Shown here piece by piece: positions 30,226 through 38,393 of a DNA stretch of 62,393 nt. The number at the start of each line of letters is the position of its first letter. Position 1 is the first letter of the stretch. Source of the DNA: a virus; the IMG/VR virus record IMGVR_UViG_3300037485_001697, positions 1 through 62,393 of that record; one strand, given 5' to 3'. The notes under the pieces were generated by a model. That model saw only the letters and a list, made by a program, of their open reading frames with translations. It was not told the DNA's origin and ran no database searches. The translations under genes were made by a program, and so were the position numbers.

Positions 30226-31020
30226 GTGAAGCGTCTCAAGCTCGTTCTGTCTGGCTCTGGAACGCGGTACCCGGTTCAGATCGGCGCAGTCTGCGAACTG
30301 CTGGACATGGGGTTCACGTTCCCCGAGATGGTCGGGGCGTCAGGTGGCGCGATCACAGCTGCTGCTGCAGCGAAGTTCAAGACCAGCGCGGAGCTGGAGT
30401 CGCTGGCGTTGACCCTCCTCCCCAGCACGTTCCTTACGACGAACTGGTTTCCGTTCGGAGGTCAAGCAGGGATCTACACGAAGGACGGACTGCTCAAGGT
30501 CTTCAAGAAGCACCTCCACCCGAAGGTCGAAGACGGTCACTCGAAGCTGCACATCGTCACAACAAACTGGACGAAGGGGGAGTCAAAGGTCTGGACGTCG
30601 GGCGACCTTCCCATCCGGCTATTCGCGAGCATGTGTCTCCCGATCTTTGACATGGCTGAGATCGACGGCGACCTCTACGAGGATGGCGGCGTCCGCATGA
30701 ACTTTGCGCTTGACTATGAGGGCTGGGCCAATCCCAACGACGGTGTCCCTGTGTTGGGCCTCAAGGTCCGCAGCCCCAATGAGTCGAAGCCGCGCAAGCC
30801 TCCCTTCACGAAGATCGATCGCGCAGAGGGCACCATCAGCAACATGCTGGCAGCGCAGGACCGCGAGCACATCGAAGACGCCAACTGGGCCAAGGTCGTC
30901 ATGCTCGACACCAAGGCAGATGGCCTGAACCTCGGCATGGGCGAGAAGGAAGTCCGCGCGATGTTGCTTGAAGGGCGCGCGGCCATCAAGAAGGCACAAA
31001 TCAAAGGCCAGCTCGGATAG
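30226..31020 (+). CDS. Patatin-like phospholipase
   Basis: 264 residues from GTG (CGGAGG upstream). The patatin fold signatures are present in order: a Gly-rich oxyanion loop LSGSGTR (residues 6-12), the nucleophile elbow GASGG (about 41-45), and the catalytic Asp in DGG (about 152-154). Such enzymes are lipid acyl hydrolases, used as bacterial toxins, defence effectors (CapV) and perhaps phage lysis factors. No signal peptide, so it would act from the cytoplasmic side. Alone on its transcript with its own leader hairpin. Confidence 0.85.
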   Translation: MKRLKLVLSGSGTRYPVQIGAVCELLDMGFTFPEMVGASGGAITAAAAAKFKTSAELESLALTLLPSTFLTTNWFPFGGQAGIYTKDGLLKVFKKHLHPKVEDGHSKLHIVTTNWTKGESKVWTSGDLPIRLFASMCLPIFDMAEIDGDLYEDGGVRMNFALDYEGWANPNDGVPVLGLKVRSPNESKPRKPPFTKIDRAEGTISNMLAAQDREHIEDANWAKVVMLDTKADGLNLGMGEKEVRAMLLEGRAAIKKAQIKGQLG

Positions 31021-31195
31021 TCGGTTCGGCAGTGTAGCTGGCCTCACGACCGGCTACGTGACCGAAGACCAGCCCGGCGATGACCCCGGCCCGGCTGAGA
31101 GCGATGACGAGGGAGAGGGCAGCCTCTCCCTTTGTCGTTCGGGGGAACCCTGCGAAGGCGCTTGTTGAGGAGCTGGGTGGTTCAATCGCCATTGA
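31001..31195 (-). CDS. Possible small hydrophobic protein, 64 residues
   Basis: Frame from the ATG at 31195 with a hydrophobic stretch (AALSLVIALSRAGVIAGLVF). No Shine-Dalgarno, and a 20-nt convergent overlap with the patatin gene. It would be the last gene of the minus operon. Uncertain. Confidence 0.3.
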   Translation of the reverse strand, partial: SMAIEPPSSSTSAFAGFPRTTKGEAALSLVIALSRAGVIAGLVFGHVAGREASYTAEPTIRAGL

Positions 31196-31223
31196 TGGGT
31201 AGGGGTACGTCACAGAGGCTCCG

Positions 31224-31457
31224 TCAGCCCGAGTCGGGCGGCGAGTGGTCGTCCAAGTGTTTCTGCAGGCCCAAATCAATCATCTTCAAGGCGGTGTCGA
31301 CGAGTTCCTGCATCGGCGTGTCGTCGGCAAGGCTGAGATGAGCGGCTATGGCGCGCAGTGCTGCATCACGGCGCTCGACCTCGAACGTCAACTCGTCAAA
31401 GTCGCGCTGGCAGTCGGCGATCTGCATGCGCAGGATGGTGACCTCATTCGAGGACAA
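31224..31457 (-). CDS. Helical hypothetical protein, 77 residues
   Basis: TTG start with GGAGG 6 nt upstream; an ATG at 31427 is the alternative. Helix-rich with an acidic His-containing end. Its start overlaps the upstream gene by 14 nt. Part of the minus-strand operon 31224-32786. Confidence 0.65.
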   Translation of the reverse strand: MSSNEVTILRMQIADCQRDFDELTFEVERRDAALRAIAAHLSLADDTPMQELVDTALKMIDLGLQKHLDDHSPPDSG

Positions 31458-31683
31458 TTTCGACCTCCAGTCTCTCCAGCAGATCGGCGTTCTTTGGGTT
31501 CACGATGCACTCCCAATGAGCGACCTGCGCTCGTGCAATACGAGCGTCGTCATCATCCAACGCAACGGGAAGAAGCCCGACCGGACTGTCGGGTGTGACA
31601 AGCAAGCCGCACAGACCACACTTCTCAGGGCGTCCGCACTCCTCAAAACGACGAACTCGAAAGCGGTACTTCTGGTCGGTCAT
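31444..31683 (-). CDS. Zinc-motif hypothetical protein, 79 residues
   Basis: Basic N-terminus, CGRPEKCGLC near residues 16-25, later Cys in HWEC, ending in an acidic strand. The C/H set suggests a zinc site. ATGA overlap with the gene upstream. Confidence 0.65.
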   Translation of the reverse strand: MTDQKYRFRVRRFEECGRPEKCGLCGLLVTPDSPVGLLPVALDDDDARIARAQVAHWECIVNPKNADLLERLEVEIVLE

Positions 31684-32018
31684 TTCAGGTCTTCGTCTTT
31701 GGAGGCGTCAACAGACAACCACAACTGGCGTTCCGATAACTCGGCATCGCGGTTCTCTTGTTCGACCCGGTTCTTCTCCGCTGCGATGGCGGCGTCCAGA
31801 CGTAGATCGGTACCATACGGTGCTCCATACACAAGCACGTCGTCAGTCCATCCACGAGGGCGATAGGGAACCGGGCCCGTGACCGCTAACTTCGCGACTG
31901 CTGATGGTTCGCCTTCGTCGTGGAGGGCCTCTTCCTTGAACCGCAGAGCGTCGTGCTCGTCATCGGCAAGACAGGCGTACTCGAAGCCAACAGAGACGAT
32001 GTAGAGCTTCTTGGTCAT
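31680..32018 (-). CDS. Hypothetical protein, 112 residues
   Basis: CAGTTAC lies 9 nt before the ATG, matching the leaderless class, though the start also overlaps the upstream stop (ATGA). Beta-rich N-terminal third (KLYIVSVGFEYACLADDE), then charged helices. A palindrome copy lies in the coding sequence. Not recognised. Confidence 0.68.
   Translation of the reverse strand: MTKKLYIVSVGFEYACLADDEHDALRFKEEALHDEGEPSAVAKLAVTGPVPYRPRGWTDDVLVYGAPYGTDLRLDAAIAAEKNRVEQENRDAELSERQLWLSVDASKDEDLK
31810..31823. repeat. Dispersed palindrome, degenerate copy 9
   Basis: GTACCATACGGTGC; core CCATACGG kept, outer arms GTA/TGC instead of GGN/NCC. Confidence 0.5.
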
Positions 32019-32323
32019 GGCTGGGAAGTAACTGACAAGAGCTTCAGAGCGTTGATCTCGTCCTGCGCTGCACTCAACTTCTTGTGCAGGTCGTCGATCG
32101 TCTCGATGAGTGTGACGACCGCAGCTTCGGGCTTCGGGTGTAGTTTTCGCTCCGCCGCAGCCCCGGAGGCCCGGACCTCGGCCAGCAAGACCGCGAGGGC
32201 TTTGATGTCCTCGTCCACTCGGTCGTTTTCGTCGACGTCACTGTCAATCCAGTCTTGAACTACTCCAGTGTGCTTTCGCAGGTAGAAGCAAGCCGCTGCG
32301 CTCCGGTCTTCTGTTGTCGTCAT
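32015..32323 (-). CDS. Helical hypothetical protein, 102 residues
   Basis: Begins with a Cys/Tyr segment (AAACFYLRKHTG), then long acidic helices with a coiled-coil C-terminus (DDLHKKLSAAQDEINALK). ATGA overlaps on both sides. No family recognised. Confidence 0.68.
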   Translation of the reverse strand: MTTTEDRSAAACFYLRKHTGVVQDWIDSDVDENDRVDEDIKALAVLLAEVRASGAAAERKLHPKPEAAVVTLIETIDDLHKKLSAAQDEINALKLLSVTSQP

Positions 32324-32535
32324 GGTAGCTCCCCTTCTTCATGGTTCACGGCGAAGAACGCCGCGTCGATGACCTTCAAGTCTGCTTGGAAGACGTCGAA
32401 GGTGCATCGGCATCCCGGAATCCCAGTGTCGCGAAGGCGCTGGCATCGATCATCGTGCCCTGCCGGAGCAAACTCAATGAGCCACTCGCGCGAGAGCTTG
32501 AGCGCAGCCTTGAGCTGGACTTCGTTCGGTGTCAT
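32320..32535 (-). CDS. Hypothetical protein, 71 residues
   Basis: Helical, with CQRL...GCRC in the middle that may bind metal. ATGA overlaps on both sides place it firmly in the operon. Function unknown. Confidence 0.65.
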   Translation of the reverse strand: MTPNEVQLKAALKLSREWLIEFAPAGHDDRCQRLRDTGIPGCRCTFDVFQADLKVIDAAFFAVNHEEGELP

Positions 32536-32786
32536 GCCGAATCCTCGGTGTCAGGCTTATTGTACCAAGCAGAGTTGCCCCAGATCTTTCCGAGCGTTTC
32601 ACGGATGCGATTGGACTCTCGCAGGATGATGGCAGCACGGGTCGTGGCCCCTTTTGAGGACTGCACTGTGAACACCTGACCATCAAGGTCACTGGTGTGG
32701 TGCTCGATCTCGTCGAGAGCGCTCTTGATGGAGTCGAGGTTTCTTTCGAGGATTTCCAAGTCCTCGACCTGCTTCTCAGACGGCAT
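32532..32786 (-). CDS. Helical hypothetical protein, 84 residues
   Basis: Two long acidic helices (VEDLEILERNLDSIKSALDE) and a Trp-containing end. Overlaps the nucleoside-enzyme-like gene upstream by 11 nt. Not recognised. Confidence 0.65.
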   Translation of the reverse strand: MPSEKQVEDLEILERNLDSIKSALDEIEHHTSDLDGQVFTVQSSKGATTRAAIILRESNRIRETLGKIWGNSAWYNKPDTEDSA

Positions 32787-33177
32787 GAGTGAACCTCGGC
32801 TTCAATGTCTTGATCCAGTCAGCGACGTCATCATGGATGGCTGTGCCTCCCCGGTTCGACCACATGTCCACTTCGAGACGTGGGATGCCGAGCCTCCTTG
32901 CCTGCAGCTCCTCTGCGATGGCTCCGGTCGACCGATCCCACCCGTCGATGAGGATGACTCCGTCGCAGCGGCGCATCATCTCCAGCGTGCCTTGCAACCA
33001 GAACTCGTCGCCTTCGACTGCGCCGTCGAAGTGAGCGGTGTTGCTGTGCGGGATCATCGGGTAGGCCCCAGCCTTCGCGACGACGACTCCCCACAGACGC
33101 GCGTTGTGGATGTTCTTCTGGACGCCCCACGTCGTGGGAGCGCGGTACGGGCCTGCAACGTAGACGAGGAGAGTCAT
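32776..33177 (-). CDS. DUF1937/DUF4406-like, nucleoside 2-deoxyribosyltransferase fold
   Basis: 133 residues. Opens with YVAGPYRA (strand and loop binding the nucleoside in this fold), then N-x-x-x-A-R helix, MIPHSNTAHF, a CDGVILIDGWDRS segment with the acidic loop, and SxGAIAEEL. These match DUF1937/DUF4406 proteins related to nucleoside deoxyribosyltransferases. It may alter or salvage nucleotides; the catalytic Glu is probably in AEEL. Follows a gap of 100 nt that holds only a doubtful 19-codon frame. Confidence 0.78.
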   Translation of the reverse strand: MTLLVYVAGPYRAPTTWGVQKNIHNARLWGVVVAKAGAYPMIPHSNTAHFDGAVEGDEFWLQGTLEMMRRCDGVILIDGWDRSTGAIAEELQARRLGIPRLEVDMWSNRGGTAIHDDVADWIKTLKPRFTHAV

Positions 33178-33277
33178 GGAGAATCCTTCTTGATGAGAGC
33201 CGCCAAAGGAAGGTCGTCGACGTCAACAAGCACATCGACGACCTCTTCTTTTCGTTTGAGCTACAGGATGGTGTCGG

Positions 33278-33616
33278 TCACTTTGGAGGCTTCGGGTTCT
33301 CAATGTTGATCTTCAATCCGAAGGCTTCCAGCTTCGCGCAGTAGTCCACCACGGACTGAGGCACCTGTTGTATCTCAGGGGAGAAGTTCTTCCCCCTGCC
33401 TCGAGTGCCTTCGATCGTCAGAGCGGAGCCGTGTTCAGTCCACTTCCGGGTCAAATGGAAGGAGCTGGTGCCCGATCGAGTTCTGATGACCTCAATCAGT
33501 CTCTCGTTGCTCAACTCGCCAGTCGCGATCTGTTGGTCGCTCAACGTCGACAAGAACAGCGCAGTCAACTCACTTACCTGATTCCGCAAGTCGTGGATGT
33601 CTTCTTCAATACCCAT
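33278..33616 (-). CDS. Hypothetical protein, 112 residues
   Basis: ATG at 33616 with AAAGG and a leader hairpin upstream. Helical N-terminus, a central beta region with an Arg/Gly loop (TRGRGKNF), and a Pro/Lys-rich C-terminus. No family recognised. Confidence 0.68.
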   Translation of the reverse strand: MGIEEDIHDLRNQVSELTALFLSTLSDQQIATGELSNERLIEVIRTRSGTSSFHLTRKWTEHGSALTIEGTRGRGKNFSPEIQQVPQSVVDYCAKLEAFGLKINIENPKPPK

Positions 33617-33635
33617 GAGCCACCGCCTTTCAGAG

Positions 33636-33668
33636 CCCGATCCGTCGGGTTCTGCGGGGTGTAACAGG
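33636..33668 (-). promoter_or_regulatory. CCTGTTAC element and leader hairpin
   Basis: Minus strand: CCTGTTAC (33661-33668), hairpin CCCGA-CGGA-TCGGG (33636-33649), then AAAGG before the ATG at 33616. Confidence 0.6.
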
Positions 33669-33672
33669 CCGA

Positions 33673-33900
33673 TCAGCTGTTCTTCTGGAACTTCTTTGGG
33701 TCGAAAGCATCGGCCAACGCCTCATAGACCCGCCCACGCACGCGGGCGATGGCCGCTTGCTCGGTAAAGAAGTCAGCCTTCACCGACTCGACGCTCAACA
33801 CCCCGTCGAAGAGGGAGATCGCATCGGCAAACTTGCGAGCGTCCTCTTCCTTCAGGTCTTGCTTGAGGGTCACGACGAACGAGGTCACTCGATTGGACAT
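33673..33900 (-). CDS. Hypothetical protein, 75 residues
   Basis: ATG at 33900 lies inside the end of the upstream gene (16-nt overlap). A ferredoxin-like beta-alpha-beta pattern is possible (VTSFVVTLKQDLKEE ... VLSVESVKADFF). Basic end. Function unknown. Confidence 0.65.
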   Translation of the reverse strand: MSNRVTSFVVTLKQDLKEEDARKFADAISLFDGVLSVESVKADFFTEQAAIARVRGRVYEALADAFDPKKFQKNS

Positions 33901-34160
33901 GCGGGCTCCGGTTTCTGGCGGATCACATCTCGGCACAGCCGCTTCGCGCGTGCAAAGCATGCCGCTGCAGTTGTGAGGTGGTCTCTCTGGTCTTCAGGGT
34001 CTGAGACCGCCTCCGCAAGCTCGATGAACAAGCTCCCTGCGGCAGCCTGCTTCTTGGCCTCGGCTTGCTTGTGCCGAAAGAGCTGGTCCTTCTTGGACTG
34101 CTTGAGCAGCAACTTTGCCCGACCGTGCAGATCTTCCAGAGCAGACTCTGTGTCGGTCAT
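33885..34160 (-). CDS. Helical hypothetical protein, 91 residues
   Basis: Almost all helix, Lys/Gln/Ala-rich (KDQLFRHKQAEAKKQAAAG), resembling a small TPR-like hairpin, with a Cys-Pro end. ATGA overlap with the MazG-like gene upstream. Confidence 0.65.
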   Translation of the reverse strand: MTDTESALEDLHGRAKLLLKQSKKDQLFRHKQAEAKKQAAAGSLFIELAEAVSDPEDQRDHLTTAAACFARAKRLCRDVIRQKPEPACPIE

Positions 34161-34480
34161 TCCGTGCGGTTCCGGCTGGCTTCGGTACTGAACCCGTCTG
34201 GGTACCGCTTCAGGAGCTTCAGGATGTTCGCTTGCGCGATGTCGTCCAGCGACAGATTGTGCAGCGTGGCGAGGTCGGACAGGTACCAGAGCACGTCGCC
34301 CAACTCTTTCGACAGCTTCTCAGGGTCCGCGTCGTGCCCGTGGCCGATCTCCTTCTTGAGCAAGTCGATGACCTCTCCGGCTTCACCGGCGAGGCCCATC
34401 GCACTGACGGCGATCGAGAGCTTGGTGATGGGGCGGGACGAAGTGCGCGCAGCGGCCTTCTGGTACTCGTTCAGGTCCAT
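34157..34480 (-). CDS. MazG-like nucleotide pyrophosphohydrolase
   Basis: 107 residues from the ATG at 34480, one MazG module. The metal-binding pattern is present: GLAGEAGEVIDLLKKEIGHG followed by KLSKELGDVLWYLSDLA, i.e. ExxE...ExxD. It hydrolyses NTPs or dNTPs to monophosphates and may clean the pool or lower (p)ppGpp during infection. The start codon lies in a copy of the dispersed palindrome (GGTCCATATGGTCC on the plus strand). Confidence 0.85.
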   Translation of the reverse strand: MDLNEYQKAAARTSSRPITKLSIAVSAMGLAGEAGEVIDLLKKEIGHGHDADPEKLSKELGDVLWYLSDLATLHNLSLDDIAQANILKLLKRYPDGFSTEASRNRTE

Positions 34481-34487
34481 ATGGTCC
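34474..34487. repeat. Dispersed 14-bp palindrome, copy 10 (perfect)
   Basis: GGTCCATATGGTCC overlapping the start codon of the MazG-like gene. Confidence 0.65.
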
Positions 34488-34490
34488 TCG

Positions 34491-34862
34491 TCAGGTCTGG
34501 GGAGGCACTTCTCGGCCCACAAGGGTCAAAGAGAACTCACTGTTGACGATCATCGACCCCAACGCTGCTGTCGGAGGAACTTCGCGTGCAGCTTCGATGA
34601 GCTTCAGCAGGGCTTTCTTCAGCAGGTCTGTGTCGGCTCTGGCAGCCTCGACCTTGGGCCAGTACCGAGATCGCGCAGCTTCGTATCCCTCGTTCCGCGA
34701 CGCCTTGTGCTCGTGGAAGAACTGCTCCCACTCAACTGAACGCGTCCGCAGCGCTTCCATCTCGGATGTCAGTCCGTCGACAAGGAATTTCAGGCGGCTG
34801 ACCTCTGTTTGGAGAGCGATGTTTTCGGTCGCTACACGCCTGACTTCGTCTTCATCAACCAT
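34491..34862 (-). CDS. Coiled-coil hypothetical protein, 123 residues
   Basis: ATG placed 10 nt after TGTTAC, with AGGAGG also upstream. Long heptad region at the N-terminus (ENIALQTEVSRLKFLVDGL) and further helices; short beta end. No catalytic motif. First gene of the transcript that includes the MazG-like enzyme. Confidence 0.68.
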   Translation of the reverse strand: MVDEDEVRRVATENIALQTEVSRLKFLVDGLTSEMEALRTRSVEWEQFFHEHKASRNEGYEAARSRYWPKVEAARADTDLLKKALLKLIEAAREVPPTAALGSMIVNSEFSLTLVGREVPPQT

Positions 34863-34872
34863 ACGCCCTCCT

Positions 34873-34878
34873 GTAACA
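34873..34878 (-). promoter_or_regulatory. TGTTAC promoter-like element
   Basis: Minus strand, 10 nt before the ATG at 34862. Confidence 0.5.
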
Positions 34879-34886
34879 CGGAACCC

Positions 34887-35324
34887 TCAGCGCTTCCCGC
34901 CGTCGTAGGCGACAGCGGCACCGGCCACGACCATGTGCTCGTTCAGGTTCAGCCCGTCGAGCCAGAGGGTGGCGAGGAACCGACCGTACTTGTCCTTGGG
35001 GTCTGGCTTCGCCGTCTTCATCAGGATGGCCGTTCCGGGGACGAGGAGCGTCGAGAGCAGGGCCTTGCTGGCCAGACCCTCCTTCGCGGTCGCCCCGGAC
35101 GATTCTGGCGCGTTGATTCCGAGCATCCGCACCTGCTTTCGGATCTCCATATGGATTCCGAACCCCACGTCCTTCTGGATGTCGACCTCGACCGTGTCTC
35201 CATCGAGGACCCGCACCACCTTGGCGACATACTCGAACAGGGTGTGCCCGGTCGGCGGGGAGGATGTAGGTACGGGGGCAGCTGCCAGTGCGGGTGCGGG
35301 TTTCTTAGCCACGGAAAACTCCAT
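34887..35324 (-). CDS. Thermonuclease (staphylococcal nuclease-like domain)
   Basis: 145 residues: a Pro/Ala-rich N-terminal stretch of about 25, then one SNase OB fold. Landmarks: VVRVLDGDTVEVDI (metal Asp), VRMLGINAPE (catalytic Arg and Glu), and DKYGRFLATLW (second Arg). Such nucleases degrade DNA or RNA with Ca2+. No signal peptide, so a cytoplasmic role such as host DNA breakdown or DNA processing is likelier than secretion. A small hairpin CCCGC-CGAGA-GCGGG abuts the ATG. Confidence 0.87.
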   Translation of the reverse strand: MEFSVAKKPAPALAAAPVPTSSPPTGHTLFEYVAKVVRVLDGDTVEVDIQKDVGFGIHMEIRKQVRMLGINAPESSGATAKEGLASKALLSTLLVPGTAILMKTAKPDPKDKYGRFLATLWLDGLNLNEHMVVAGAAVAYDGGKR

Positions 35325-35538
35325 CCCGCTCTCGGCGGGGCGTTGGGATCAGCTCTGGGGGAGACATGCCTCGCGTCGCGGAGTGGCGCTCCACCCGGAC
35401 AGGCTGTCTCAATGGGATGACTCGCGTGCAGCCCGGGCATACGACTGATTCGCGATCCTCATGCGGAGGCGGATGAAGAAAGTCCACACCAAGGCAAGTT
35501 GAACAGACTGCTTTCAGGTAGGTCACTTTGCCCTTCAC
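35305..35538 (-). CDS. Zinc-ribbon hypothetical protein, 77 residues
   Basis: GTG start. CSTC (residues 12-15) and CPGC (34-37) form a zinc ribbon; the C-terminal half is basic and Pro/Arg-rich. Overlaps the nuclease gene by 20 nt, so the two may be co-translated. Confidence 0.6.
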   Translation of the reverse strand: MKGKVTYLKAVCSTCLGVDFLHPPPHEDRESVVCPGCTRVIPLRQPVRVERHSATRGMSPPELIPTPRRERDGVFRG

Positions 35539-35631
35539 ATCTCGTCACACCCGGCTTTGTCAATCACGCAAGGTGTGTGCGTTTTCTTTCTACTGCTCTA
35601 CGATGCGCGTGTCTTCACCCTTGGAGTCTAC

Positions 35632-35847
35632 GTGGCTTTTTTCAAGTACCTCGGTGAACCGCCTCGTCCCACTCTTGTCGAGAGCTACGGCCCGACGAAG
35701 AAGCTCTGCGTCCCAAAGATGGACGGGGTTCCGACCATCTTGGAGAATCCGACGGGGTTCCCGATCGGCGAGCAGATTCCCTTCGACTTTGTCGATGAAC
35801 TTTCTCTGCTGATCCTCGACGCAGACCCCCGCTTCGAGCGCATCTAG
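35632..35847 (+). CDS. Hypothetical protein, 71 residues
   Basis: GTG with TTGGAG upstream. Begins VAFFKYLGEPPRPTLVESYG, Pro-rich, and ends in a helical acidic segment. Divergent from the minus operon. First plus-strand gene of the right half. After it lie three CCTCCACAGTC-like units (about 35860-35890). Not recognised. Confidence 0.6.
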   Translation: MAFFKYLGEPPRPTLVESYGPTKKLCVPKMDGVPTILENPTGFPIGEQIPFDFVDELSLLILDADPRFERI

Positions 35848-35917
35848 CGCTGCCCGTTCCCTCCACAGTCCCTCCACAGTCCCTCCTCCCAGACTTGACT
35901 GAAAGAAGGCCCTCCAC

Positions 35918-38278
35918 ATGCCAAATCAAACTGCTCTCATTATCGATGGCGGAACACAGCGCCGGATTCTCTCGACTGACATCCTCCAAGTCGGTGCGGG
36001 GATCGATTCAGCGGGTACAACCCTCGCCGTTGGTGCCAGCGCCAGCGCAGGCATCACCATCGGCGGCGGCGGCATCACGACCTCGTTCCCCGGTCCGGTG
36101 GCTCTGGACGGCGGCGTCACGACGGTCACCGGCACGACGTTCGTGACGAGCGCCACTTTCCAAGGCGACGTGACCTTCGGTGTCGTTGGCGTTGATGGCC
36201 CCGACACCGTCACGCTCGTTTCGACCATCGTCTCCGACATCGTGATGGACGGTGTGTCGGCGGCTACGGGAACTGCAACGTCAGGCGGCGCGAGCACTCT
36301 CACCGACTCCGGTGCGTCTTTCGGCGTCAACGCCTTCGCTGGCAACGTCGTGCAGATCACGGCAGGCTTGGGTGTCGGTCAATCGCGTGTCATCGCGTCG
36401 AACACCGCTACGGTGCTGACGACTGCGACGGCGTGGACCCTGCCCGGTGTTGACAACACCAGCGTCTACGACATCCGGACGGAGAACTCGCGCCTGCGCA
36501 ACCTCGCCGACCCGACGCTCCCCCAAGACGCCGCGACCAAGGCATATGTCGACGCTGCAAGCACAGCTCCGGGCGGCACCGACGGCGCGGTCCAGTACAA
36601 CAACGGCGGCGTCTTTGGCGGCGTGGCTGCGCAGCTGTTCTACAACGACGGAGCCGACCAGCTCGGTATTGGCACCAACAGCACCAACGAGAAGCTGACG
36701 GTCTCAGGCGTCATCTCCATCGGAGAGGGTGCAGCGCCGACTTTGACGTCCGCCTTTGGCAAACTGTGGGCGAACTCGGCAGCGGACGCTCGGCCCTACT
36801 TCCAAGACGACTTGGGCCAGAGCTACAACCTCACCCTCGATCGGTTCAACCCTCTGGCGGCGGGTGGTGCGATCACCATCGACACCGACCCGATCAAGCC
36901 CATCTACAACTCGGTCACCCTCAACGGCAACGCAACCTTCTCGACGACCGGGCTCGGAAACGGTCGTGGTGCCTCGGTTCGAGTCCAGTGTGATGGAACG
37001 ACTCGCACGCTCAATTGGCCTGCGGGTTGGACGTGGTTGGGGTCTGAGGCCACTGGTCCTTCTTCACTTGCGGCAGGTGACGTTGGCTACCTCTCGATCG
37101 TTGCCTTCGGTGGCCTCGACAGCGATGTCGTCGCAGCTTGGTCTTACGAGAACGCTCCTGCGATGGTCACGGGCTCAGGCACCGCAAACCAAGTCGCGTT
37201 CTGGTCGACGAGCAGCGCCATCGCTGGCGACACCCAGCTGACCTACAACTCCGGCACGGACACGCTCGCCTTGGTTGGCAGCCTCACGGTGACTGTGGGC
37301 ACGGTGTCCCTGACGGGCGGCGCAGCCTCCACGCTGGCGACCACGGCAGGTGACTTGACGCTCGACGCGCAGGCGGCGTCGCTCATCCTCGACGGTGGTG
37401 AAGCGGCGGCTGACGCGGTGCGAATCGTGGCAAGCAACGCGGCGGGCGGCATCGATGTGGACGCCGGTACGGGCGGCATCACCATCGATTCGACGGGGAC
37501 GTTCTCGATCGATGGCGCGACGTCGTCGAACGTCACTGTCACGGGCTCGGCCCAGAGCCTCACGCTTGCAGCAGCGGGCGGCGGCGCTCAGAAGGTGCTC
37601 GTCCAATCAGCTGGTACGGGTGTCGACGCTATCGACTTGGTCGCTTCGGCAGGTGGCTTCTCCATCGACGGTGTGGCTGCTTCCAACGTCTCGGTCACGA
37701 GCGCGAACCTCACGCTCTCGACCATCACGTCGGGCGTGGTCAACTTGACGGCAGCGGGAAATCTGCAAATCAGTGCCAACGGCAATGCGACGACGTGGCC
37801 GACGGCGGTTGGCGCAGCCAGTACGGTCTTGACGAACGACGGCGCGGGAGCGCTGACGTGGTCCGCGCCTTCGACCTCGTCGGCTGCCATCGACGTTGTC
37901 TCGGTGGCTCAACAGAACCTGCTGCTCGGCGACTTGGTTCGCTACGTCGACAACGTCGGCACGCCGAACGTGCAGAAGGCCGACTCGAACGATACGGCCC
38001 GTCAGGGTCCGGTCGGGTTTGCCATCGCTGCAGCGTCTGCCACGGCAGCGGTGACGATCCGGATCGCGGGTGTGGCGTCGGTTCCAGCAGCGCTGTTCGA
38101 CGCAGCACCGACAGTGGCGGACGTCGGTAAGCGTGTGTTCATGTCAGTCGACCCCGGTAAGATCACGCTCATTGCACCCGTCGCGACCGGCGATGTCGTT
38201 CAGCGCATCGGCATCTTGGTCGATGGCAGCGGCAGCCCGAAGGTTCTTGTTCAAGTCGGCGAGCCCATCACGCTCTGA
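35918..38278 (+). CDS. Fibre-like structural protein with beta repeats
   Basis: 786 residues. Very rich in Gly, Ala, Ser, Thr and Val, with many repeated motifs such as LTLDAQAASLILDGG and GFSIDGVAASNVSVT that predict a long beta-helical or tri-stranded shaft. The last 140 residues form a compact domain (LLLGDLVRYVDN ... GPVGFAIAAASAT ... VLVQVGEPITL) like the small beta-barrel end domains of phage head or tail fibres (DUF2190-like). Likely a virion fibre. A strong terminator follows. Confidence 0.75.
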   Translation: MPNQTALIIDGGTQRRILSTDILQVGAGIDSAGTTLAVGASASAGITIGGGGITTSFPGPVALDGGVTTVTGTTFVTSATFQGDVTFGVVGVDGPDTVTLVSTIVSDIVMDGVSAATGTATSGGASTLTDSGASFGVNAFAGNVVQITAGLGVGQSRVIASNTATVLTTATAWTLPGVDNTSVYDIRTENSRLRNLADPTLPQDAATKAYVDAASTAPGGTDGAVQYNNGGVFGGVAAQLFYNDGADQLGIGTNSTNEKLTVSGVISIGEGAAPTLTSAFGKLWANSAADARPYFQDDLGQSYNLTLDRFNPLAAGGAITIDTDPIKPIYNSVTLNGNATFSTTGLGNGRGASVRVQCDGTTRTLNWPAGWTWLGSEATGPSSLAAGDVGYLSIVAFGGLDSDVVAAWSYENAPAMVTGSGTANQVAFWSTSSAIAGDTQLTYNSGTDTLALVGSLTVTVGTVSLTGGAASTLATTAGDLTLDAQAASLILDGGEAAADAVRIVASNAAGGIDVDAGTGGITIDSTGTFSIDGATSSNVTVTGSAQSLTLAAAGGGAQKVLVQSAGTGVDAIDLVASAGGFSIDGVAASNVSVTSANLTLSTITSGVVNLTAAGNLQISANGNATTWPTAVGAASTVLTNDGAGALTWSAPSTSSAAIDVVSVAQQNLLLGDLVRYVDNVGTPNVQKADSNDTARQGPVGFAIAAASATAAVTIRIAGVASVPAALFDAAPTVADVGKRVFMSVDPGKITLIAPVATGDVVQRIGILVDGSGSPKVLVQVGEPITL

Positions 38279-38294
38279 AGGTGATGTCCTCCTC

Positions 38295-38320
38295 AAAAGG
38301 GCCCCTGACGGGGCCCTTTT
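38295..38320 (+). terminator. Intrinsic terminator
   Basis: 11-bp stem AAAAGGGCCCC/GGGGCCCTTTT with loop TGAC, ending in four T; can act on both strands. Confidence 0.9.
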
Positions 38321-38363
38321 CGTTTGAGTAGTTCACATGATGGGAGACGAAAATTCTGTCGAC

Positions 38364-38388
38364 CCTGTTACTCCTGCCTCAACAGGAG
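38364..38388 (+). promoter_or_regulatory. CCTGTTAC element and SD-sequestering hairpin
   Basis: CCTGTTAC (38364-38371) runs into the hairpin CTCCTG-CCTCAA-CAGGAG (38371-38388), whose 3' arm is the AGGAG ribosome site for the ATG at 38394. Confidence 0.55.
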
Positions 38389-38393
38389 ATCGC

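Noticed and set aside
33174-33233. 19-codon minus-strand frame with AGAGG and ATGA overlap to the gene at 33177
   Set aside because: It has the signals of a coupled leader peptide but is too short to support from one sequence.
36970-36985. GGTTCGAGTCC resembling a tRNA T-arm
   Set aside because: Lies in the fibre gene; no tRNA fold around it.
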